64,000 nucleotides of DNA from Planctomycetaceae bacterium (GTDB taxonomy: Bacteria; Planctomycetota; Planctomycetia; Planctomycetales; Planctomycetaceae): positions 25,706 through 89,705 of the forward strand of contig JAEUII010000440.1 in NCBI GenBank assembly GCA_016795145.1. The letters are read 5' to 3'. The position numbers and the translations under genes are program-made. The notes beneath the pieces were generated by a model. The model made no database searches and was not told where the DNA came from. It saw only the letters and a program-made list of their open reading frames with translations. Of this stretch, positions 18,454 to 25,807 are shown one piece after another (positions within the stretch are counted from its first letter, which is position 1; each line of letters begins with the position of its first letter).

Positions 18454-18661
18454 CTGCAGGTTGACGAATCAGAGACTCACACATTGTGATTCGCAAATCG
18501 CAGGTCGACAAGTCGTTGGCACTCTCGGAAAAAGAGTTGGTCGGAAGTGTCCTCAGCCTCAGTTGAATCCGGTTGGATGCCAAACCACCGTGATCCATCT
18601 CACAGGATGGGTAAGACTCTGTTCGTGCTCCAGCCAACCCGGGTGTGGTCTTTGGTGGCGA

Positions 18662-19525
18662 TTACTTCGCTTCCGGTGACGATGGAATGGCAGGAGATTT
18701 GTCTCCATTGCCTTCACCCGTGCTGAGCTTTGCCTTCTGTTTCCTGCAGGTGTCGAGCGCAACCTGTGAGACGTCCTTGAGGTACTTATGGTACTTTCGA
18801 GGCAGTGATCTTTCAGGAGGCATGTCGTCGAACAGCCAGCAGTAGAACGCGATGCCCGTCACGATGCCGCCAAGTTCGTTGGAGTGATTGCCGTCATCGG
18901 CATGCAGTCGCTCTTTGGGAAATTTCTTCAGGACTTCATCCCACACCAGGCCAACCGGAACGACCTCCACCGGCGTGTCCGTTTTGCGATCCGCATTGGC
19001 GGCGGTCGCGATTTGTTCGTAGATCCCCTGAATGCGTGGTCCATCACCAGCAATGCCATGCTGGCCCCATTCGGCAAACAACAGAACTCGCGTCTTCTTT
19101 TCGGAGAAGATCCGGGCAATGTCTGTCGCCGTTTGAGTCGAATACGAGTAACGACCGGACGAACTAATCTTCTGGCCCTGCAGCACCAGAATCCCAGGAG
19201 CATTGAAGTCCGGCTTTGAATAAGTCTCCTTATGAGCCTCAAGTGCATCCAGAAAGTCGACGACGACAGACTGACCAGAGACCTCTGGTTTGTCATCGCG
19301 AGCTTTGATCATCTTTTGCAGATGATCGAATGGTGTGCCGATCAGAGAGTGGCTGTTTCCGATGAAGACGAAGCGAAACTTCACGGGATCTCTGCCGGCG
19401 GCCTCATCCGACTGGACTGCAGGTGACAAGGAACTCCGAGGTTCTTCGGCCACGACGGCGGATGTCGCCATCAATGACAGGCTGGTCAGGAGAACTGCAA
19501 TGGCTGGTCGGTTCAGTCGAGACAT
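18662..19525 (-). CDS. Secreted SGNH-hydrolase-like protein
   Basis: From the ATG at 19525 the protein is 287 residues and starts with a typical signal peptide (A-V-L-L-T-S-L-S-L-M-A-T-S-A-V-V-A). The block I-G-N-S-H-S near residue 60 is the SGNH block I-like nucleophile region, and D-G-N-H-S-N near residue 220 resembles the terminal D-x-x-H region. The family resembles DUF4886-type SGNH proteins, probably esterases acting outside the cytoplasm; the substrate is unknown. The open frame continues upstream to 19762 through three 33-bp repeats, but a start there would bury the signal peptide, so I prefer 19525. ATG codons at 19630 and 19573 are alternatives. Confidence 0.7.
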   Translation of the reverse strand: MSRLNRPAIAVLLTSLSLMATSAVVAEEPRSSLSPAVQSDEAAGRDPVKFRFVFIGNSHSLIGTPFDHLQKMIKARDDKPEVSGQSVVVDFLDALEAHKETYSKPDFNAPGILVLQGQKISSSGRYSYSTQTATDIARIFSEKKTRVLLFAEWGQHGIAGDGPRIQGIYEQIATAANADRKTDTPVEVVPVGLVWDEVLKKFPKERLHADDGNHSNELGGIVTGIAFYCWLFDDMPPERSLPRKYHKYLKDVSQVALDTCRKQKAKLSTGEGNGDKSPAIPSSPEAK

Positions 19526-19677
19526 GCGAGAGACAATCTGAGGAATCTGAATGGCCGGCCGCGACACACGCATTCCAGGAGTTGACGTACTCAGGACTGC
19601 TGGCAGCCTGTTGATTAGAAGAACCTTCATAACCCGACACGTCAGTGAGGGATCGAAACTGCGGTGATGCTCAACAG

Positions 19678-19776
19678 TGATCCCTTGCTCACGCAGCGGG
19701 TTGAGACTGGTAATCCCTTGCTGACGCGGCGGGTTGAGATTGGTGATCCCTCGCTGACGCATCGGGTTGAGATCAA
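19678..19776. repeat. Three 33-bp tandem repeats
   Basis: Units at 19678-19710, 19711-19743 and 19744-19776 share ATCCCT(T/C)GCT.ACGC and CGGGTTGAGA. A partial inverted copy (about 15 bases) lies at 19640-19654, so the array can fold back on itself. It sits between the VWA gene and the SGNH gene. Because the period is a multiple of three it stays open in the minus-strand frame of the SGNH gene. Confidence 0.85.
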
Positions 19777-19835
19777 ATTCAACGGGCGGCCAGGCAACGC
19801 TGGCTGCCCGTTGGCAAGCTCACTGACGTGTTCGA

Positions 19836-20468
19836 CTACTGCATCTGGTCGCGTTCTTCGTCCGTGAATTCATTGTTGACCTCGCGGCCGGCGGCGTGGT
19901 CACTTCGCATGCGGGATGTCTTTTGGGCTAACACCGCGTAGACGCCCCCGATCTTATCGCCCACGAAACCTCCGGTGCATTCCTCCCGGATTCCTATGGA
20001 CCGGCCTGCAGCAAAGGCATCCTGGTTGGCTGCCAGAAATGTGAACTGCCAGCTGTAGACGCTCTGCTGGTGTTCGATCATCGTTCGGATCTGTTCCAGA
20101 GTAAACTCCTTGCTGGAATTCTCCTCACCGTCGGTCACGATCACAAACAACACCAGTCCGGGCCGCTGAGATTCCTCCATGGCTGCCAGTCTGGAGCCCG
20201 TCTCGTTGATGGCTCGGCCGACGGCGTCGAGCAACGCTGTGGAACCTCGAGGCACCAGTTTGTATTCCGGCACTGAGTGGATTGGAACTCCCGAATGAAC
20301 GAACTCGTATTCGTTGTCAAACTGAACCAGTGTCAGTAGCGCCTCACCGGTTGCGGTCTTTTGCGATTCGACAAACGTGTTGATGCCTCCTTCTGCATCC
20401 GTTTTGATGGAGCTCATTGAACCACTGCGGTCGACAACCATCGTAATGTCTGTCAGGTCAGTTCTCAT
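19836..20468 (-). CDS. von Willebrand factor A domain protein
   Basis: 210 residues forming essentially one VWA domain. The metal-ion-dependent adhesion site is intact: D-R-S-G-S at residues 13-17, G-S-T-A near 75, and the T-D-G-E-E segment after the strand V-L-F-V-I-V. No signal peptide or membrane helix is seen, so it is likely cytoplasmic, as in TerY-like or other stand-alone bacterial VWA proteins that mediate protein interaction. A clear AAAGGA ribosome-binding site lies nine bases before the ATG. The Cys-containing segment E-E-C-T-G-G-F lies near residue 165. Partner and pathway are unknown; no adjacent ATPase is visible. Confidence 0.85.
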   Translation of the reverse strand: MRTDLTDITMVVDRSGSMSSIKTDAEGGINTFVESQKTATGEALLTLVQFDNEYEFVHSGVPIHSVPEYKLVPRGSTALLDAVGRAINETGSRLAAMEESQRPGLVLFVIVTDGEENSSKEFTLEQIRTMIEHQQSVYSWQFTFLAANQDAFAAGRSIGIREECTGGFVGDKIGGVYAVLAQKTSRMRSDHAAGREVNNEFTDEERDQMQ

Positions 20469-20874
20469 CGGTCTTGTCCTTTCAGCATCCGTTCATATGC
20501 TCAAAACTCGACTGCGAAGTACTCACGCCGGAGTAAGTCTAGCGAAGGACGACACGACTTCGTGCCGAAAGGTTCGCCAGAATGTATGGGTCAGCGGAAA
20601 ATAGCGTCCTCCGTCAACACAGTTGATGACGAAGGAAACTCGTTGGTTCCGGAGACGACATCGCTCCTCCTTCAAGCTCGTCCGTCCCTGTGTGACAAGT
20701 GGCGCTGTCGGAAGTAGACTGCCATCGTGCAAAGAGCAGTGCGGCGCAGAATGTACGTCAAATTCATGAGATAGACTCACCGGAGGGCTCGCGCCCTGCC
20801 GCCACAATCGCTGCGTTTCCGTTGGGGAAGCATGCTTCCATCATTGCCCTTCGGAGAGACAGCAGGAGCCAGAA
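20469..20874. other. Intergenic region between divergent genes
   Basis: About 400 bases separate the VWA gene and the plus-strand esterase. They should hold both promoters, but I cannot pick convincing boxes. A 94-codon minus-strand frame (20523-20807) exists, yet it has no ribosome-binding site and unremarkable composition, so I do not call it. Confidence 0.4.
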
Positions 20875-21798
20875 TTGGACCGCATCGTGATCAGATTGCT
20901 CGTCATAGTCAGTGCGTTTTGTCTGACCTTCGACAGCGAACGACTTTTGGCTGCGACTTTTGAACAGCCGACCCCAACACAGTCGAACGTGTCCTATGGT
21001 CCTGATGTCCGAAACGTACTCGACTTCTGGGCGGCTGCCGGTGATGGTCCACGACCACTGTTAGTCTATATCCACGGGGGCGGCTGGCTGACGGGAGACA
21101 AGAGCCAGAAGGGACCGGCGATCCAGCCCTTTCTGGACAAGGGCATTTCCTTTGCGTCGATCAACTACCGGTTGACTCCCCGGAATCCTCTTCCAGCCCC
21201 AGTTCACGATGCGGCGAGAGCCATCCAGTTTCTTCGTTCGAAAGCCGCATCATGGAACATTGATACGACTCATATCGCGCTGACCGGGCCAAGTGCGGGA
21301 GCCTGCACGTGCATGTGGCTCCTGCTTCACGATGATCTCGCCGATCCAAACGCGACTGATCCAGTCCTGCACGAATCCACGCGAGTCTGTGCCGCTTCGG
21401 TGTCTGTTGGCCAGACGTCCATTGACCCGGTTGTGATTGAAGAATGGTTAGGGCCAAATGTTCTTCAACATCCCATGATCGCGAACGCCGTGGGAGAGAC
21501 GGATATCGCGAATGTCATGAAGGATCGCGAAAAATACGGTCCTCTGCACATCGAATTCTCTCCCATCAATCATGTTGACTCAAAGGATCCTCCGCTGTTC
21601 ATGACTTGCAGCGCGGAGATGGACCTGCCGTCGAGGGACGCAGGTCACGGGATCCATCATCCGGTTTTTGGGGCCAAGCTTAAAGAGAAGTCGGACCAGG
21701 TCGGACACGAATGTCACCTCGTGATCCCAGGCTATTCAGAGTCTCGAAAGTACGTTGATGGAAACGACTTTTTGGTTCAGATGCTGCTGTCGAAGTAG
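20875..21798 (+). CDS. Secreted alpha/beta hydrolase (BD-FAE / esterase-lipase type)
   Basis: 307 residues. The start is a TTG, chosen because an AGGAG box lies six bases upstream and it leaves a signal-peptide-like N-terminus (L-L-V-I-V-S-A-F-C-L-T-F). The oxyanion motif H-G-G-G-W is at about 60-64 and the nucleophile elbow is G-P-S-A-G. The family covers carboxylesterases and feruloyl/acetyl-xylan-type esterases acting on plant or algal polysaccharide side groups; the substrate here is unknown. It is one of few plus-strand genes in a mostly minus-strand region, divergent from the VWA gene and convergent with the pectate-lyase-like gene 48 bases downstream. Confidence 0.85.
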   Translation: MDRIVIRLLVIVSAFCLTFDSERLLAATFEQPTPTQSNVSYGPDVRNVLDFWAAAGDGPRPLLVYIHGGGWLTGDKSQKGPAIQPFLDKGISFASINYRLTPRNPLPAPVHDAARAIQFLRSKAASWNIDTTHIALTGPSAGACTCMWLLLHDDLADPNATDPVLHESTRVCAASVSVGQTSIDPVVIEEWLGPNVLQHPMIANAVGETDIANVMKDREKYGPLHIEFSPINHVDSKDPPLFMTCSAEMDLPSRDAGHGIHHPVFGAKLKEKSDQVGHECHLVIPGYSESRKYVDGNDFLVQMLLSK

Positions 21799-21846
21799 AG
21801 ATGTGACTATGTGGCGCACAGGGTGGATCTCGCCTCTTTACTCTGT

Positions 21847-23784
21847 TCACGGCGCGTTGGGCTTTGCACCAGTCGACACATATGGCATCGCAGTTCCTTC
21901 ACCGCGTTTGATTGTCTTTGCCTGGCCGTTCCGACTTTCCTGAATGATGGTCTCGAACGGATCTCCGTTGAAACAGACTTCGCTAAACCAGGTGAAAACT
22001 GACGAGTCGCTCGTGACGAACATTGGAGCCAGCTTTCCGGCTGTGGTCGTATAGCTGAAGCCTCCGAGAATCTCGCTGCGTCCGTTGTTGCGAGTCTCCA
22101 GCAGCGTGCCACCTCGTTCTGTTTTGTAACCAAGTACCCAAAGCTGGCTGGCGTCATTCACAACATGCGTGCCTTCGTTCTCGACATTCAGCTGCCGAGC
22201 CCAGACCTTTTGACGTTTGAGTTTCAGGTCGTGAGTCACGAAGTCCTCAAAGTACAGTTCACCCGTTTCTGCCTTGTCCGTGAATGTCAGGTCGCAGTCT
22301 GCAACGCTGCGGAAAATGACGGTTCGTGACGAGTCGATTTCGATGCCTCCATGGATGTAAGAGAAATGCTCGATCGACAGAGCAGGGGACGTCCCGTCAA
22401 GAACTCGAAAATCCGGCTGAGCCTGTTGCGTGTAGTCAACCCAGCCGCCAACACCGATCAGCCGTCTCACGTTGCCTCGAATCAGCACCGTGGACTTCAG
22501 AGCATAGAAGCCGGGAAGAAACACGGTCGTCGCGCCGGAATCGATCGCCTTCTGAATGGCGGCGGATGAGTCCTGGTTGCCGGTCGGGTCTGCGCCAAAA
22601 TCGTCGACGTTTGCCCAGGTCGAGGGGTCATCAGCGGGAACCTTCGGGGGCTCCTTCACTTCAAGCCGAAGAGATCCTGGCTGTGATCCGGAACCGGACG
22701 GAAATGCCCGCGTCGCCTTCGCGGAAGAATACTCGCTGATACTCGGGCCGAGACTGCCTGGCCTGTCTTCGCCTGCGATACGCACTGCGGCAAACCAATC
22801 CGGTGTCTTCACGTCGCCGAGTGCTCGCGCGTAGCCAGTCGTCTGAACATCGCGAAGAAAGATGCTGCCCCCGTTGTAGTTGATGATCGCCGGCCATTTC
22901 TCCGCGCCGGGCTGGCCGGACAACTGAGCATCCACGAGGCAGCAGCTTCCGTAACTGCGAACGGCCGGGACGGAGTTGTGACTCACCAGTCCTCGGATGC
23001 TGATCGACTGGCCTTCATTGTCGAACGCGATCTCTCTTTGTTCTTTCAGCGTGATGTGTTCGAACGTCTGGCCGTTCACCGCGTTCGCTGTTCTGATTCC
23101 TTTTCGATAGCCTGTGATTTCACAGTGACGAACCAGCAGCGGTCCGTTCATGTCACGATGTCCCAGGTCGAGCCCGATCAGGCCGCTGTTTTCCGACGCG
23201 ATGAAGCGACAGTTTCGCACGGCTCCCGAGTTGTTCGAATAGAACTGCAGCCCGATCGCGCCGGGGTTGTTCTGGCCGACATCAAACGTGATGTCCTGAA
23301 CATAGTTGTGAAACCAGTCAGCAGACCCAAAGCCACCGCACCACATGATGCTGCCCGGCTTCTCCGCGTCGGTGAACGTGCCATCTTTCAGGCGGAAGAT
23401 CGTGCGATGAGCATTCTGGCCCTGAAGATAATTCTTGCCCCACGCATCACGTCCCTCAGAGTTCTTCTTGGACCAGTTCAGCGTCCTCGAAATCAAATAC
23501 GTGCCGTTAGGGAAGTACAACATCCGATGCAGCCCCATCGTGTCCGTGAGTGCTCGCTGGATCGCATCCGTATCATCGGTGACACCATCGCCCTTCGCGA
23601 AGTACGGAGCCTTGGTGATGTTGATGACAGAAGGACTTGCGGGATAAGCAATCTCAATGTCCATTGAGATAACCGCGCCTTTGGAATTTTCGTCTGCGGC
23701 TGTCCTGGCCGACGTGAACAGGCCGACGATCGCGGCAAGCAGACAGTGCCTGCAAAGCAAAACACTTCTTCGTGAATCAACCAT
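21847..23784 (-). CDS. Pectate-lyase-3 / GH55-like secreted beta-helix protein
   Basis: 645 residues from the ATG at 23784, preferred because GGAG lies eight bases upstream and a signal peptide follows immediately (L-L-A-A-I-V-G-L-F). A longer frame begins at 23865. The domain signature is present twice: A-K-G-D-G-V-T-D-D-T-D-A-I-Q with L-Y-F-P-N-G-T-Y near the N-terminus, and D-F-G-A-D-P-T-G-N-Q-D-S with V-F-L-P-G-F-Y in the second half, typical of the two-lobed right-handed beta-helix of the pectate-lyase superfamily 3/GH55. It probably binds or cleaves extracellular polysaccharide. Catalytic residues in this fold vary and cannot be assigned by eye. Confidence 0.85.
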   Translation of the reverse strand: MVDSRRSVLLCRHCLLAAIVGLFTSARTAADENSKGAVISMDIEIAYPASPSVINITKAPYFAKGDGVTDDTDAIQRALTDTMGLHRMLYFPNGTYLISRTLNWSKKNSEGRDAWGKNYLQGQNAHRTIFRLKDGTFTDAEKPGSIMWCGGFGSADWFHNYVQDITFDVGQNNPGAIGLQFYSNNSGAVRNCRFIASENSGLIGLDLGHRDMNGPLLVRHCEITGYRKGIRTANAVNGQTFEHITLKEQREIAFDNEGQSISIRGLVSHNSVPAVRSYGSCCLVDAQLSGQPGAEKWPAIINYNGGSIFLRDVQTTGYARALGDVKTPDWFAAVRIAGEDRPGSLGPSISEYSSAKATRAFPSGSGSQPGSLRLEVKEPPKVPADDPSTWANVDDFGADPTGNQDSSAAIQKAIDSGATTVFLPGFYALKSTVLIRGNVRRLIGVGGWVDYTQQAQPDFRVLDGTSPALSIEHFSYIHGGIEIDSSRTVIFRSVADCDLTFTDKAETGELYFEDFVTHDLKLKRQKVWARQLNVENEGTHVVNDASQLWVLGYKTERGGTLLETRNNGRSEILGGFSYTTTAGKLAPMFVTSDSSVFTWFSEVCFNGDPFETIIQESRNGQAKTIKRGEGTAMPYVSTGAKPNAP

Positions 23785-23928
23785 GTTGGCTCCAGCGACA
23801 GGATTCATCAAAAGACTAAGCAGACGCATCTTGCCAAGGACCTGAGCCAGATCAAACCGCATCACGGTGAGATTCTGCGCTGGTGTTTGTCCTGGTCCTG
23901 CTCTCGACGAAATGACAGGTCGATTCGT

Positions 23929-24696
23929 TTAGCCCATGGTGGCTCGCAGGTCGATCATCGCTCGATCGAACGATTCAATGGTGATAAAGCCCAGACGAGG
24001 GTATTCGATGTCCAGTATCAGATAAACGGAGAGTGCCATAACGACGGCGAAGCCGTAGACATGCAGAGGACTTTTCGTTCTGGCGCGAGCCATATCGAAA
24101 CCGGCAAACAGGCTGCTAAGCAGCACCAGCAGGCCCAGCATCAGAAAGACCGGAAGTGGAGGATGTTGTTGTGCAGCCATAAGTCGGCTGGTGCTCAGAT
24201 CAAACATCTCATTCACCGGCGGGAGCACGACCTGCGCGAGTGGGAGTGATGTGTCATTCCTGACCGCCTGAACGAGATTTGTCCAGATCTCCTGCTGGAC
24301 AGCAGACAGCCGGTTCATGCCTGCTCGGATCTGTTCTTCGTCGCCACCTTCTCGAACGATTTCCAGTTCAATGTCAACGTACCGGCGGAATCCTTCCTGC
24401 AACGTTTTTCGTTCGGGTTCCTTCAGAAGATCCAGGCGAAGCCACGCTGTGCCGATCGCGTTGACTTGCTGAGTAATCAGGTCACGTCGATCATTGAACC
24501 GGGTTGCCGCACCTGTGAATGTAAATGCGACGAGCAGTCCCATGAGCCCGAATGTCGCCCCTTCAAGCGAGCCGACTCCGGCCATGCCTTCTTCACCGGC
24601 GGCTCGTTTGTTCCGGTGCCCAAGGTAAACGCCAAAGCGCTGACTGATCAGCACACCCGCAAAAATGACCAGCGCAAACAGAATGGAGAGCATCAT
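23929..24696 (-). CDS. DUF4239 / bestrophin-like membrane protein
   Basis: From ATG 24696 the protein is 255 residues. It has a membrane helix at the N-terminus (L-S-I-L-F-A-L-V-I-F-A-G-V), a second after E-G-A-T-F-G-L-M-G-L-L-V-A-F-T-F, and two near the C-terminus (F-L-M-L-G-L-L-V-L-L and Y-G-F-A-V-V-M-A-L-S-V-Y), with a helical soluble middle. G-S-L-E-G-A-T-F-G-L and the following F-x-G-A-A-T-R-F-x-x-R-R are family hallmarks. DUF4239 proteins are related to bestrophin channels; an ion-channel role is possible but unproved. The open frame extends upstream to 24807, where the added residues are basic and uncharacteristic. Confidence 0.8.
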   Translation of the reverse strand: MMLSILFALVIFAGVLISQRFGVYLGHRNKRAAGEEGMAGVGSLEGATFGLMGLLVAFTFTGAATRFNDRRDLITQQVNAIGTAWLRLDLLKEPERKTLQEGFRRYVDIELEIVREGGDEEQIRAGMNRLSAVQQEIWTNLVQAVRNDTSLPLAQVVLPPVNEMFDLSTSRLMAAQQHPPLPVFLMLGLLVLLSSLFAGFDMARARTKSPLHVYGFAVVMALSVYLILDIEYPRLGFITIESFDRAMIDLRATMG

Positions 24697-24846
24697 TTTT
24701 TTGTCGCCTGAGTTCTTCCTTTCCATGCGGATACCGCCGGACTTCCTTCCGGTACGTGACCCACACGATGGCGGCTGCAGTCTGGGAATGCGGTTACCGA
24801 CTTTCAAGCGTGCTGAAATGATGATGTCGTCGGATTGTTTTCTCAG

Positions 24847-25020
24847 TCAGCGAAGATCCCGGTAGTCTGCGGTGCCGACGGCTTCCGTGACATTCGCAAA
24901 CCCATCGCGCTGCAACCGGGCCAGACCTTGGCAGATACGTTTCGCGATACCTGGGCCTTCATAGATCATTGCGGTGTAGAGCTGCACAAGAGAGGCTCCA
25001 AGGCGATTCTTGTGAATCAT
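24847..25020 (-). pseudogene. pyrD: Decayed 3' fragment of dihydroorotate dehydrogenase (class 2)
   Basis: The minus-strand frame reads G-A-S-L-V-Q-L-Y-T, then M-I-Y-E-G-P-G-I, then a basic helix and [11 protein letters not shown], ending with TGA. This is the FMN-phosphate-binding strand and C-terminal helix of quinone-linked dihydroorotate dehydrogenase, about the last 52 of some 340-360 residues. Upstream of the fragment the frame closes at a TGA (near 25065) and none of the preceding PyrD motifs is seen; the neighbouring sequence belongs to another small gene. It looks like a remnant left by deletion or rearrangement. The intact gene, if present, must be elsewhere. Confidence 0.8.
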
Positions 25021-25025
25021 GACTG

Positions 25026-25286
25026 TCAGCCGGGCGACGGTCTGTGGCGAATCAGGACTTCATTTTCAAATGGCACTCCTGGATGCAGAACGTCAACGTT
25101 GAGGAAGCGTGTGGTCTGATCTATCACAAGCTCTACCACAGCCGGTCCTGGATTGAATTCTGCCCCTTGCCTGAGATAAAGCGTGGTAGGGCTCAGTTTG
25201 CTCAACGGCAGTCTTTGACCATCAACAACCAGCACGGCAGTCACGTTCGCGGAATACTGGCCTGCCGTTGGGGTGAGATCGATCAT
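25026..25286 (-). CDS. Hypothetical small protein (86 aa)
   Basis: From ATG 25286 the product is 86 residues: alternating hydrophobic strands ([29 protein letters not shown]) suggest a small all-beta protein. No signal peptide, membrane helix or known motif. It ends six bases before the pyrD remnant. Its ATG overlaps the ATG of the plus-strand kinase-like gene on the palindrome CATG, and no ribosome-binding site is clear, so the start is uncertain. A TTG at 25295 is the alternative. The sequence looks protein-like, but the call is moderate. Confidence 0.55.
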   Translation of the reverse strand: MIDLTPTAGQYSANVTAVLVVDGQRLPLSKLSPTTLYLRQGAEFNPGPAVVELVIDQTTRFLNVDVLHPGVPFENEVLIRHRPSPG

Positions 25287-25791
25287 GGAACACAACTATC
25301 CGGACGAATACCGACGACTACAGGAATATGCGACTCGCAAGCGAATCGATCTGTTGAACCGACTCGGTTGGGGAATGGATGGATTGGTATATTCGACAAA
25401 ACAGAGTTCGGCCGTCAAGGCACACAGCAAGAAGGAAACGTTTGAGAAGGAACAGCGTGTCTATCAGGCTTTGGCAGAGCATCCAGAATATGATTTTGCC
25501 GGGTTTAGTGTGCCGAGGATGCTGGAATGCCATCCAGAACTGTGGATCATCGAGATGCAGCTCGTAGTTCCGCCATTTGTTGTTGACTTCACAGGGGCAA
25601 CCATTGGCAAACAGTCGTCTGCGTTTTTGGATATGTCTGAGGAAGACTACACCGAGTGGCGAAACGAAAAGATTGAAGCCTACGGCGAGTCAGACTGGGA
25701 GCAAGTCGAAATTGTCATCCGTTGTTTTCGGCGGATCGGCATATATTTGAACGATGTGCATAAGGGGAACATCAGGCTGCGGAACGAGTAG
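25285..25791 (+). CDS. Minimal protein-kinase-like protein lacking the DFG lobe
   Basis: 168 residues from ATG 25285 (GGTGAG lies 9-14 bases upstream). Features of a kinase N-lobe are visible: a loop L-G-W-G-M-D-G-L-V-Y, a Lys in S-A-V-K-A-H, a Glu in F-E-K-E-Q, and a hinge-like stretch I-I-E-M-Q-L-V-V. A catalytic-loop-like segment Y-L-N-D-V-H-K-G-N-I lies near the end. The protein stops just after it, before any D-F-G, so the metal-binding Asp and the C-lobe are missing. It is therefore probably a pseudokinase or a binding protein of kinase fold, or a truncated relic. Related short proteins occur in other planctomycetes to my recollection, but I cannot verify that here. Confidence 0.65.
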   Translation: MEHNYPDEYRRLQEYATRKRIDLLNRLGWGMDGLVYSTKQSSAVKAHSKKETFEKEQRVYQALAEHPEYDFAGFSVPRMLECHPELWIIEMQLVVPPFVVDFTGATIGKQSSAFLDMSEEDYTEWRNEKIEAYGESDWEQVEIVIRCFRRIGIYLNDVHKGNIRLRNE

Positions 25792-25807
25792 TAAGTCGGT
25801 CCGACAC

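Noticed and set aside
17497..18489. Plus-strand frame of 330 codons opposite the zinc-ribbon kinase
   Set aside because: It mirrors the kinase catalytic region and shows no protein-like motifs.
19678..19776. CRISPR array
   Set aside because: The 33-bp units are directly adjacent with no spacers, and no cas genes are present.
20523..20807. Possible 94-aa gene in the VWA/esterase gap
   Set aside because: No ribosome-binding site, no domain, and composition not clearly coding.
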